Shown here piece by piece: positions 1 to 9,415 of a stretch of DNA of 64,000 nt. The translations under genes and the position numbers were made by a program. Below the pieces are notes generated by a model, which was not told the origin of the DNA, did no database searches, and worked only from the letters and a program-made list of their open reading frames with translations. The first letter of the stretch is position 1. Each line of letters opens with the position of its first letter. Source of the DNA: Pseudopyrenochaeta lycopersici (lineage: Eukaryota > Ascomycota > Dothideomycetes > Pleosporales > Pseudopyrenochaetaceae); the NCBI GenBank assembly GCA_003313425.1, contig NHZP01000011.1, positions 124,001 through 188,000 on the forward strand, written 5' to 3'.

Positions 1-1585
1 ATCTACAAAAAAGGCATGGGGTACTAACCGCGGGGGAAAGGTCATCAGTCACGTTGGTGCTATGCGATAGTTTTCTAGTAAATATGTTGGTGCGGGTCGG
101 ATAGCAGATTAAAAGTGGTACTTGAATTCTTTCACTAAAACTCATTTCAATCAAAACATGGCACATACCAGAAATACTGAACAAACAAAGTGCCACGGTC
201 CACGACGTTTCTTTTAAATTGGCCATATCATCAAGAGATTGCATATGGACACCTTGATTGTCGGTAGGAATCAAGACGGCGCTCGCTACTGCATCTTGAG
301 CGGCAATAGTAGCACTTTTCATGAGGATAAATACAGAAAGAGTTAACCCATGCATTTTTAAAAGAGACTTATGTAGGAGCTGTTGTCTAACAACATATGA
401 ACCGATAAAACAGCTATCTCTTATACTCGTTCTTTGTTCTGCTTCAAGAGGCAACGGTGAAATAGATGGACTTAACCTGACTAAGATCTTGCGACATAGT
501 GTGGGGTACTTTTTTCCATGTAATCTGCTACTTGACAAAATATTTATATGAAGCAAGGATCTTGCGAGGTTGTGCCGCATATCTTGAACTCTGTCTCATA
601 CCCGATTTCTGAAGAAGCCTAAGGGCGTCCAAGTCAGAAGAAGCGCATGCACATTTACTTAAAACTAGAGACCTGGTCGTTTACGGCATTATGGTGTGCT
701 GAAGGCGCAGGATCCGTCCGAGCCCCTAGAGAAGTGTAGCTAAGCGGATTCACCGGATTTTGGGTTCTTGGCCCTTAGACCCTGATGCTATGACGGCGGG
801 GCGGCTGCGCAGCTATGTGCATCCATTCCCTAATGCGTTGCCTATCTCATTCTAAGGATACGAGGGGGTTGCTCAAGCAAATGACGCTGAGTGAAATGGT
901 GGCTTTTCTGGTTTCCGTCGCGGAGCCAAAGAGACAACTAAACCAAATTTGAGAAGCTACGTGTGCGAAACACAGTTTGTCTGGTGGAAAGGTCTCTTTA
1001 AATTTGAGGTAGCGTTTCAAACTTACTTTTTTGAGTTATTCTGTTGGTTTTGAGTATGCTCCCTCTTGAAGCTTAGTCGAAAATGCGGCTCATCACGTCC
1101 CAGCCGCCTTTCACTAGAAACTCTAGGCTTGTGTGGATACAAACAATAATTTGATTATAGTGATAAGCAACTGACTTTGTGTTTCAGCATGCACATTTCT
1201 GATAGCGTTGAACTAGAATAACAGTGCATATTGAAGAGGGCGACTATTTAAACTCTTAGGCCTTCATATATAGAGTTAAGGTGGCCATCCTGCTAGAAGA
1301 ACTGTTTCATGAAGATATTGTTCTCTAGGGTTGGGAATGCAACACCCCTCTCCTTTGTTGGCGGGCTGAGTCTAGTAGGGAGCTCCTTGTCATACTATTT
1401 GCTGTCAACAAAATCCTTTCCAACCAAGCATAATCACATGGTCAAACATAACGCATCAAGTGAATCAGCATAGTCCTTGAGGACTGCCCTTTTGTATTCG
1501 CATCTGTATGCATCCGCAAACTGTCGCACCTTGGTTTTCAAGGTGTCAGGCGTGGTACCTTTGTCAGACTCACCAAGCTTCCCGT
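1..1585. other. Intergenic DNA, no gene seen
   Basis: No open frame here shows a recognisable domain or gene-like codon pattern. The last five bases (1581-1585, CCCGT) are the left copy of the target duplication of the adjacent retrotransposon. Confidence 0.6.
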
Positions 1586-1758
1586 TGTGAGCGGTCTCTA
1601 GTAACTGGATTCCAGCTATCTAGTCCAGATGCTATCTACAACCAAGATAGGAAGAAAAGAGGAGAATTGGGTGCCACGCGAGGTACAAAGTTTTCCGTGC
1701 ACGAGCCGTATATCCGTGCACGACGGCGCAGCCTCGAGCACTGGCCTAGCCCGTTACA
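1586..1758 (-). repeat. 3' LTR (element sense)
   Basis: It is identical to the 5' LTR. The pol stop codon (1759-1761) abuts its first base, so no spacer separates coding sequence from LTR. Confidence 0.95.
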
Positions 1759-4700
1759 TTACCCCCCTCCTCCCTTTCTGCGCGTCTTCGTCCATAGCTT
1801 CCATGCCTCAGTCTTACGCACATTCTCAACTGGCTCCCAGGTTGGGTCCGCATAGTCAACCCACTTCACACGTGCTTCTTTAAAGTGTCTTCGGCCCCGC
1901 CTTGTAGCCCTTTCGTCTAATATTCGCTCAACTAGCCAGGCTTCCTCTCCGTCAATAAGTAAGGGCCCTGGTTGGCTGTCCCCAGTCTTCTGGGATGGGA
2001 GGGGATCGTTTGGTGCAGGCCGTAGTACATCAACGTGGAAAACGGGATGTATCCTACCAGGAACGTCAAGCTTATATGCGTGGGAGCTAACTTGTCGTAC
2101 AACTCGGTACTTGCCATGCAACCAGTCTAGCTTCTTCGAGGGTCTTGATGTTTTTACATTCCTCAGGTTAAGGAATACCCAGTCTCCCTCCTTGTACTGC
2201 GGTGCTGCTGTTCGGGTTCTGTTAGCTTGGTGTTGTTGTTTCTCCTGTGCCATAGCTATTGCAGCTTGGGCCCATTCTGTTGCGTCTTGAAGTCTTTTAA
2301 GGAAATCTTCTGCTAGTACTTCGCCATCCTTCTTTGTTCGGTCCTGGATTGTGCGCTCTTCAACAAGCTGTATTGGCTCGTTATGGTATCCGTGCATAAA
2401 GAAAAAAGGGCTTAGTCCTGTAGATGATGCCTCTCGGTTGTTGATCGCTCCCATAATAATAGGCAGGAGTGTTGACCAGTTCTCCTGCGTGTAGGTTGCC
2501 CAAATGCGAATCATCTTCTCAATCTCTTGGTTCATCCGTTCAGTAGCACCATCAGTTTGTGGGTGATAAGCAGTTGATAGTCGTTGCTCGATATTTAAGA
2601 GTCTGCAAAAATATCTCCATAGATCGCTGACAAATTGAGGGCCTCTATCGCTCGTGATTGCAGTAGGGATGCCATGAATTGGGTAGTGGCGTTCAAAGAG
2701 CCTTTGTGCGACTGCTTCAGCGGAGAGATCGTGCATACTCTCTAGTTCTACTCCTTTTGTAAGCCGATCTGTCAGAACCATGCAGCTTGGAGCATTGTCT
2801 CGCCCTGATAGCGGCAAGTCCGTGATAAAGTCGATGGAGATTTCCCCCCAGATACGTTCAGGTATTGGCATTGGCTTGAGGAGGCCCTTCTTCGTCTCCC
2901 TCCATATAGTGTTTCTCCCGCACACTTCGCAGTTTCGAACAAATTGTCGCACGTCACTCGCAGCACCCGACCAAAAGAACTGCCTTGATAGGATTGCGTA
3001 GGTGAGATCTCTCCCAGGGTGTCCAGTAATATGCGAGTCGTGGATATTTTGAATGATCTGGGTGCGTAGTGGTTCGCAATTTGGAATCCAGATCCTTCCT
3101 CGAAATCGTAGCAAGCCTCTCTCGTCCACGGAGCATTCCGCCATGCTTACGGATTTCTCTTTCTGCAGATCTACTGGAAGGTTTCTCTCTTTGCGTATTA
3201 CCAGGGTAGTGAGCTCTCGGTAGAGTTTGTCCTGCTGTCGACTCTTATGCCATAGTTCTTGCATTTGGTCATCTTCGAACAGTCGTACACTCTTCGCAAA
3301 ATCGATATTGGTTAGTGATGAGGCGAGAGATAGGACTTGAGTGTTCCTGAGGTGCTTATTCTGAAAGAGCCGTTTGAACCGAGATCGGAGGCGTTCGTCG
3401 TCATAGTTGGCGGGCAGGTCCTGTTCTCGTCGTGACAATGCGTCAGGCTTTCCCATCATCTTCCCGGGCTTCCATTCGAGGGTGAAGTTGAACCTTGAGA
3501 GGAATTCTGACCAGCGCACTTGTCTCTCTGATAGTTGTCTCTCAGTGTAAAAGTATTTCAGGTTCTTGTGATCAGTTAAGATAGTGAAGTGCTTAACCAT
3601 GTGCAACTCTGGCTCCCAGGCTTCCAAACAACGGACGATAGCAAGGAGCTCCTTATCGTGGATTGGGTAATTAGCTTCTGTCGCTGAGTGCTTCTTAGAA
3701 TAATAAGCAACAGGTTGCCAATTGCTGTTCTTGTCCTTCTGTAAGAGTAAGCCACCAGTAGCGTGTCCAGACGAATCTGCTTCCAACAAGGTCTCCTTTT
3801 CTGGATCAAAATGAGCCAATATTGGTGCTGTGATAAGGAGCTCTTTGATCTTCTCAAATGCTTCTTGACACGCTTCGTCCCATCGGAAGGGGACGTCCTT
3901 TCTTGTTAGATTAGTGAGGGGTTCAGCGATATCGGAGAACTCTGGTATAAAAACTCGGTAAAAGTTGGCGAATCCAATAAACCCTCGTACGGCCTTCACG
4001 GACGATGGCGTGGCCCAATCACGTATGGCGGCAATCTTGTCGGGGTCAACTCGTATTCCGACTTCTGCCTCAATAATGTATCCAAGGTATTTGACTCTCT
4101 TAGTTTCGAACTCACACTTGTCAATATCAATCTGGAGTCCGGCGTCCATCAGACGTTGAAGGACTCTTCCAACCTTCTGCCGGTGGTCTTGGAGGGACCC
4201 TGAGGAGTAAATCAGGATGTCGTCGATGTATGCAGATACAAAGTCGTCCAAGTAATCCTGCAGAACACTATTTATATACCGCTGAAAGGCAGCGGGTGCT
4301 CCTGTTAATCCAAAAGGAACTACGCGCCATTCGAACAATCCGTATCTCGTCCGGAAGGCTGTTTTCCATTCTTCTCCTTTCGCTAGTCGTATCTTGTGGA
4401 ATGCTGCAATGACGTCAAGCTTCGTGAACCATCGCGCCTTCGCTACGTTTCTCAATGTTTCAGTGAACAACGGGAGTGGGTAGCGGTCCTTCTTAGTGAT
4501 GTTGTTCAGGCCACGATAGTCTACGCAGAATCGGACTCCTCCTCCGGGCTTTTTGACCATTAACACTGGCGCGGCAGCCGGCGAGTTGCTGGCTCGAATG
4601 AACTCTTTATCTAACAGCTCAGTGAGAGTCTTCCTTAATACGAGCAGTTCTTCTCGGCCCATGCCGTAGAGAGGTCCCCAAGGAATCGTTTTTTCAGATC

Positions 4701-5445
4701 CGTTCTGGTCTTTCTCAATCTCAATGTGCAGATCGACACCCTCCCTGTGAGGTGGTAGCTTCTCCGCTAGGTGCTGATCAAAAGCCTTCAACCACTTCTG
4801 GTAATGAGGTGGCAGTTTGACCTTAGGGTCCGATCGTTTGCGTGGCTTCAGAGCTTTCTCGATATCTGCGATCGAGACAGCGTATACTCCTGTATCAAGA
4901 TTGATACCTTCCTGTCGGTTCTTCCTACGATTTCTTCTTACTTCAGCCAGAAACGCACTAGCTATAAGTTGTGCGGCCTTGAACTGGGGCGGCCTGCGCA
5001 ACGTCTTCTTGCGGTTCCAAACGCGGATGCCAGACACGCCGATGTCCAAGCAGCCCCGTCTTGTAGAGATAGTGACATCAGCATCTTCTAGCCATGGGTT
5101 TCCGAGGATTAGGTCGTACGTGAGGCCAGGGACTACGTAAAAGAAGATGCGCTCCTGCTGGTGTCCATCTATATCGATTGAGGCGTAGGTGATAGTGTTC
5201 AGGATTGTCGTTGATTCTGCGTTCTTCCCTGCGGCTCCTTCTAACCGGCGCGGTGCTATCTTCAACGATGGCAATCTCAGAGATTGAAAGAGTCGTTCAC
5301 TTATAGCGGAGTAGCAAAGGCAGCCTGAGTCTACGAGACCGGTAACGAAGTCAGTTCCATTAAGTCTAACGTCCACTAAAAAGGGGTCACCGTCCATCTT
5401 TGCTCTTCCTTCCTCTTTCCATTCTCTCTGAGCTGCCACGTAGTC
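1759..5445 (-). CDS. pol: Pol polyprotein of the chromovirus, in frame after the gag UAG
   Basis: It is open for about 1228 codons from just after the gag amber codon to TAA at the LTR. In order: aspartic protease (DSG near residue 39); reverse transcriptase with FCVDYR and YIDD (about residue 405); RNase H; integrase with an HHCC zinc domain (about 797-845) and DDE residues (Asp in IDFITD, Asp in TSDRG, Glu in ATERMN); and a chromodomain (about 1162-1217, WLVERIL to TWEPVENV) that would tether integration to modified histones. There is no ATG at the head of the frame; the first lies 16 codons past the stop (5397). Pol is therefore most simply made as a Gag-Pol fusion by readthrough of UAG. 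Internal initiation at 5397 is the alternative. Confidence 0.93.
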   Translation of the reverse strand, partial: DYVAAQREWKEEGRAKMDGDPFLVDVRLNGTDFVTGLVDSGCLCYSAISERLFQSLRLPSLKIAPRRLEGAAGKNAESTTILNTITYASIDIDGHQQERIFFYVVPGLTYDLILGNPWLEDADVTISTRRGCLDIGVSGIRVWNRKKTLRRPPQFKAAQLIASAFLAEVRRNRRKNRQEGINLDTGVYAVSIADIEKALKPRKRSDPKVKLPPHYQKWLKAFDQHLAEKLPPHREGVDLHIEIEKDQNGSEKTIPWGPLYGMGREELLVLRKTLTELLDKEFIRASNSPAAAPVLMVKKPGGGVRFCVDYRGLNNITKKDRYPLPLFTETLRNVAKARWFTKLDVIAAFHKIRLAKGEEWKTAFRTRYGLFEWRVVPFGLTGAPAAFQRYINSVLQDYLDDFVSAYIDDILIYSSGSLQDHRQKVGRVLQRLMDAGLQIDIDKCEFETKRVKYLGYIIEAEVGIRVDPDKIAAIRDWATPSSVKAVRGFIGFANFYRVFIPEFSDIAEPLTNLTRKDVPFRWDEACQEAFEKIKELLITAPILAHFDPEKETLLEADSSGHATGGLLLQKDKNSNWQPVAYYSKKHSATEANYPIHDKELLAIVRCLEAWEPELHMVKHFTILTDHKNLKYFYTERQLSERQVRWSEFLSRFNFTLEWKPGKMMGKPDALSRREQDLPANYDDERLRSRFKRLFQNKHLRNTQVLSLASSLTNIDFAKSVRLFEDDQMQELWHKSRQQDKLYRELTTLVIRKERNLPVDLQKEKSVSMAECSVDERGLLRFRGRIWIPNCEPLRTQIIQNIHDSHITGHPGRDLTYAILSRQFFWSGAASDVRQFVRNCEVCGRNTIWRETKKGLLKPMPIPERIWGEISIDFITDLPLSGRDNAPSCMVLTDRLTKGVELESMHDLSAEAVAQRLFERHYPIHGIPTAITSDRGPQFVSDLWRYFCRLLNIEQRLSTAYHPQTDGATERMNQEIEKMIRIWATYTQENWSTLLPIIMGAINNREASSTGLSPFFFMHGYHNEPIQLVEERTIQDRTKKDGEVLAEDFLKRLQDATEWAQAAIAMAQEKQQHQANRTRTAAPQYKEGDWVFLNLRNVKTSRPSKKLDWLHGKYRVVRQVSSHAYKLDVPGRIHPVFHVDVLRPAPNDPLPSQKTGDSQPGPLLIDGEEAWLVERILDERATRRGRRHFKEARVKWVDYADPTWEPVENVRKTEAWKLWTKTRRKGGGG
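1762..1776 (-). promoter_or_regulatory. Polypurine tract inside the end of pol
   Basis: In element sense a G/A-only run precedes TAA and the 3' LTR. The same bases encode the last residues of Pol (a run of glycines after Arg-Lys), so plus-strand priming signal and coding sequence overlap. The role is the standard one for LTR elements. Confidence 0.75.
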
Positions 5446-6600
5446 CTATTGCTCTTTGTCAGCTTCGTCTAGCTCGTCTTCAATAGCAGCGCTTGTAACC
5501 GCGGCGCTTAACGCGGCTTTGACGCTGGTGTACATTGGTCGGATAGCGGCTGCTAGCGGGCATGTTACTATTCGGCACCGGCTGCGGCCGCATCGAAGGC
5601 AACGCCCTTCACGGCGTCGAGCGTCAATCTCTTCCTGGCCAACCCACTTTGCTCGTTTCCCAAGTAGCTCTTGGTCTTCCGGACGCTTTGAAGGGTATCC
5701 GTTTACGTTGCCTTTGTCGCGGAGGCGGACAGTGTTCACTTGGGTTGGAGTAGGTGGTGTTGGTTCCCATTCCATCATGTCTTCGCGGTTGAATTGCATG
5801 GCGGCCTTGCTACTAGTAGTTGTTGGCAACGTAGGTACTTGGGCGTCTCTGATAACGCTTCTCTTCTTCGTCCACTGGCCATATAGCTCCATGTCGTTAC
5901 TTAGGTTTGCGCACTTTTGGACAAATCCCATATATGTATGGTTGTCGCCTCCTGATGTACCTACTAGCTTGTCTCTCATCTTGTTGTTGAGCGCGTTGCG
6001 CAGATAGGATGTCTTAGCGACGTCGTCCCATCCCTCTGCGTCAGCGTTGGCTATCTCCCTTTCGAACCGGGGGTAGAAGGATATGAAGGTCTCGTCTTCT
6101 TTCTGGCGAATGGAATGTAGATTCTGGATTGCTTTTTCTTTCCGGTTGCGCTCACCGTAGAGGAGGTCAAGACGGTGAAGAAGTTCGCGAGGATTTGGAG
6201 ACTCTTGTTTGTTTGCCATCTCGTAGTATGTAGTAACGTTGATTTTTGCTGTTCCTTCAAGGCGTGCATAGATATAGCGTAGTTGAGCCTTCGAGCTCCC
6301 TATAGCTCGCGCATCTTCTTCAATCTTAGCTTCCATCTCTAGCTTCCATCCTCGCCATTGTGATTTGTTGCCGCTGAACATTGGAGGGTGGGGAAGGCGT
6401 GACTTCACAGTTACCGGGGTAGGTTCGGGCGACGGCGTTGGGGCGGCAGTGGCGCGTGGTGTAAGTTCAGGCGTATTAGATGGCTGCTGTAACTGCGTTT
6501 CCAATCGGATGCTTATATCGTCGAGTTTGGCGAACAACTGCTGGACTAGTTGGTCCATGTTATTAAGCCGCATATTGACTTCTTCGGTAGGGTCCTGCAT
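5446..6600 (-). CDS. gag: Gag polyprotein of the chromovirus
   Basis: The protein has 384 residues, starts at an ATG about 45 bp after the 5' LTR and ends at a UAG (5448-5446). Residues 1-45 are predicted coiled coil (many Leu/Met/Gln) and residues 50-75 are Pro/Thr rich. Residues 90-250 have the Trp, Tyr and charged pattern of Ty3/Gypsy capsid domains, which form the particle shell. Near residues 334-347 is a nucleic-acid-binding knuckle of form CX2CX4CX4C, where the usual third ligand His is Cys. That substitution can still bind zinc but is atypical. The tail is Ala/Glu/Asp rich. Pol follows in the same frame after the single stop codon. Confidence 0.92.
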   Translation of the reverse strand: MQDPTEEVNMRLNNMDQLVQQLFAKLDDISIRLETQLQQPSNTPELTPRATAAPTPSPEPTPVTVKSRLPHPPMFSGNKSQWRGWKLEMEAKIEEDARAIGSSKAQLRYIYARLEGTAKINVTTYYEMANKQESPNPRELLHRLDLLYGERNRKEKAIQNLHSIRQKEDETFISFYPRFEREIANADAEGWDDVAKTSYLRNALNNKMRDKLVGTSGGDNHTYMGFVQKCANLSNDMELYGQWTKKRSVIRDAQVPTLPTTTSSKAAMQFNREDMMEWEPTPPTPTQVNTVRLRDKGNVNGYPSKRPEDQELLGKRAKWVGQEEIDARRREGRCLRCGRSRCRIVTCPLAAAIRPMYTSVKAALSAAVTSAAIEDELDEADKEQ

Positions 6601-6632
6601 AATGCTTTTTCAGTGTCCTCGTCAGCTGCGAG

Positions 6633-6644
6633 ATCTTGGTTGTA
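6633..6644 (-). promoter_or_regulatory. Self-priming primer-binding site
   Basis: In element sense the 12 bases directly after the 5' LTR read TACAACCAAGAT. They are perfectly complementary to ATCTTGGTTGTA inside the LTR. In Tf1/sushi-type chromoviruses the 5' end of the transcript folds back onto such a site and primes reverse transcription instead of a tRNA. I see no reason to invoke a tRNA here. Function is inferred from complementarity and position. Confidence 0.75.
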
Positions 6645-6817
6645 TGTGAGCGGTCTCTAGTAACTGGATTCCAGCTATCTAGTCCAGATGCTATCTACAA
6701 CCAAGATAGGAAGAAAAGAGGAGAATTGGGTGCCACGCGAGGTACAAAGTTTTCCGTGCACGAGCCGTATATCCGTGCACGACGGCGCAGCCTCGAGCAC
6801 TGGCCTAGCCCGTTACA
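6645..6817 (-). repeat. 5' LTR (element sense)
   Basis: It is identical to 1586-1758. In element sense it starts TGTAACGGG and ends CTCACA. It contains ATCTTGGTTGTA (6707 down to 6696), the complement of the segment just downstream of the LTR. If priming is of the Tf1/sushi type, transcription should start near 6707. The segment lies in the loop of a small CTATC/GATAG hairpin. Two copies of the palindrome CGTGCACG lie about 20 bp apart in the presumed U3 and may be promoter elements. Confidence 0.95.
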
Positions 6818-6822
6818 CCCGT

Positions 6823-9415
6823 AGTTATCTACGTGAGTGCAGTACCAAGTACGTTAGAGTGCTTAAAGGTTCTGATTATAGTCTAGGAAGCCTTCTCTTT
6901 AGCTGGTAGGAGTCAGTAAATTGGTATTGCTGCACTTCTTCTAAGACCTAAAGCAGCAATGCTAACAGGTTGTTCTTAAACCTGGGATCAAACCCGTTAC
7001 GCATGAGTCACCGAAAGGTAGGCTGCGATGCCCCGATCAGAATCTAGAATGTAACATTTCAGTAGGCCTGGTTATTGAGTGGTGCTAGCTATTGACTGGT
7101 TAAACACATTGACACAAAATTGCCCTGACAAAAGAGGCTACGCCAGTCGGAGCGAGCATCGGAAGAACCTTACCAGGCTGACTGAAAGGTACTAGATAAA
7201 GTTCAGTACGCGATCGGCAGATCCCTGCTCATCCACACGCCCGGATTCTGCATGTTCCAAGGATCTTGCGAAACCGCGCAGGAAGCCTGTTTATTCATGA
7301 GCAAGGATCTTCCAATCATCTGCGTCTGCAACCAAACGCTGAGAGCTTGAAAGCCGTTCTATGTGCACAGGTTAGGAACCATTTGGCTACTTTAAGTGTA
7401 AGAGTGATTATGAAGGGGCTTTACGATTTGTTCGCCTTCTAGAGCGAGTATTTCAACGCATGGGATTGGGATAAGAGGCAGCTGTACGGGGAATCTTGCT
7501 CCAAGCGTGCTGTACATACATGTCAACGCGCAGCTGAGGTCCATTTTCACCACCTTTCGTCTCAAAGCTGACGATTATATAACCGAATGACTTTGTTTAG
7601 CGAATTGAGCACTTAATATCAGCATTGGTTAATACACGACAAAGCACCCGCGCGCTTATCTGACACCTATGCCACTCGCGATATCCCTTAACTTGTTCAG
7701 GGCCCTTCTTCGATGTATATTATCAAGCGTCTCACTACGTGCTATGAAGAAGAGTGGCCACATAATCCAGTGTTCAGCGTAGACGGTCTTATCGACCTCT
7801 TCCACTAGTGATCTTTGCTATCATATCCGAAGCTCGGTGTCCTGACCTGTGGGAGCCCCTAGGAAGAAAAATGCGGATGCGTCGGTGTCATCAGCGTGTT
7901 CGATCGTCTTCCTGGCAGCATTTGTCACAGATATATTCTCTAGGTGGCCAGGATCACTGCCTACGAACAGTGAAGTGCAACGGATGAGTAGGCCGTCAGC
8001 AAAGATCTGGACGGCGCGGTGGGACTACAACGAACTGCTCACCCCTAGCTGGGCTTGCATGGACATGGAGAACTGACTCAAGACATTCGAAATTAAGGCA
8101 AAACGGAAATGTCCCACAATAAATGGAACAGATATTTTGTCCCCATTCTTTGCCCAATCTACCTTACAAAAGGTCGCTTGTTAACAACTGCTATACGTCC
8201 TCACATCGTAGAGATCGAACGAAACGATATTGGCAACCAAACGAGGCTTCAATTGTTGCATAACAGAGAACTCCCTGAAGTGATTGGCAACAATACACAT
8301 GTTTTGAATACAGGACATGACAGGAACGTGACAACCCACTCTTAATTCTTGATTCTCAGCCTGTGTCAGGTAGTTCAGTGAACGGGTTCTAGCGATGTCC
8401 GAAATCGAATACGTGGAGTTCCAGTATCAGTCTTTCTTTGCAATTCAAACTGGAGCATGTCGTAAAAGGGACACAGCGTAATTGATAGAAACAATTTTCA
8501 CCTCTCTAAGACACGTGGTGAGATAGGCTACCACTTTTGCCTGAGCATCGTTGGGAGATGCCGGGGCCTCCAAGCCTCTTCGTACAGCAAGAGCGAAGAA
8601 AAACAATTTACAGAGAGACATCGACCTGATATTATTGCCTTGGACGTTCCGTGATGCGACCGAAACCTCGAGATCGGTCAGGATACCGTACCTCTGGGGA
8701 GACCCCTTGGACATAATGGAAGGGATTACTGGAGACTAGTACTTAGAAGTAACTGGCATTACTCACATCTACACGCATTGTCATGTTACTACTGCCGCTT
8801 CAAATTTGCCTAATCTCTTAGGCCGTCTGCTCTACTACGAAGCTGAATGTACAACTGATGAAAACGGTTGTGCCTGATCTATTTATCGTCGAGCAAGCAG
8901 ATGCGGGGTCTTACAGAACAGTCTGACTCGCCGAGAACCTTCTCCTACTTTGTGGGTTCGTAAACCATCTATGAATGTAGGGAGTATATACGGTGTTGAT
9001 GTGGAGATATGGATCTAATTTAAGTGTGATTGAGAAAAAGGCATATATTTGGGATAGACTGGGTGCTATCCCAACTTTGCCGGGGCTCTACAAAATCGGG
9101 CGTGATGTATTCTCCTAAATCTTGCTTCTACAATTCATCTATAAAAGCGAAATTCTCCCTGCAATCTCTGAATAAGCCAAACAGTGACCCCCCTCCTCGC
9201 CTCGCCAATTTGTGCTTGCGCAGCCTTTAGATACTTAATGTGAAGTATTTTATACTAAATAGTAGTATTAAAGCAGAACCTTGAAGACATGAATTTGTGC
9301 CTTTAATTTAAAACAAAATCTTAAGTTTTATACCTCTCTTGAACAAATTCTTGAAAGTATACAAGAATCCAGGCACCACGTTACCCCACGGGCAAGGGCA
9401 ACGTTTCGTCATGTA
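6823..9415. other. Intergenic DNA, no confident gene
   Basis: This 2.6-kb stretch holds only short frames without recognisable domains or plausible spliced gene structure. A tRNA-like B-box at about 6988-6998 (minus strand) does not fold into a convincing tRNA. The region 9240-9400 is AT rich and probably forms the 3' flank of the adjacent carrier gene. Confidence 0.5.

Larger units (their letters stand above)
1586..6817 (-). mobile_element. Complete Ty3/Gypsy chromovirus LTR retrotransposon
   Basis: A 5.2-kb element read on the minus strand. Two LTRs of 173 bp (TGT...ACA ends) match at every base I compared. They are flanked by the direct repeat CCCGT at 1581-1585 and 6818-6822, the 5-bp target duplication expected of an integrase. 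Order in the element's sense is 5' LTR, primer-binding site, gag, UAG, pol (protease, RT, RNase H, integrase, chromodomain), polypurine tract, 3' LTR. Domain order and the C-terminal chromodomain place it in the chromoviruses. Both frames are open and show none of the C-to-T decay seen in the other transposons of the window, so insertion was probably recent or after RIP stopped acting. Confidence 0.96.

Noticed and set aside
1508..1883. Plus-strand frames over the 3' LTR and at 6636-6909 over the 5' LTR
   Set aside because: They read through LTR sequence and repeat each other because the LTRs are identical; not genes.
5395..5397. ATG at 5397 as the true start of an independent Pol
   Set aside because: It would clip the protease N-terminus only slightly, so it is possible, but the exact same-frame arrangement with gag makes readthrough the simpler model.
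6981..7040. tRNA-like segment on the minus strand (GGTTTGATCCC B-box-like, CAT anticodon-like)
   Set aside because: The anticodon and T stems do not pair properly and no acceptor stem is found; a tRNA-finding run would decide.
8109..8714. Small frames on both strands between the retrotransposon and the DHA2 carrier
   Set aside because: Short, unspliced, no recognisable motif.
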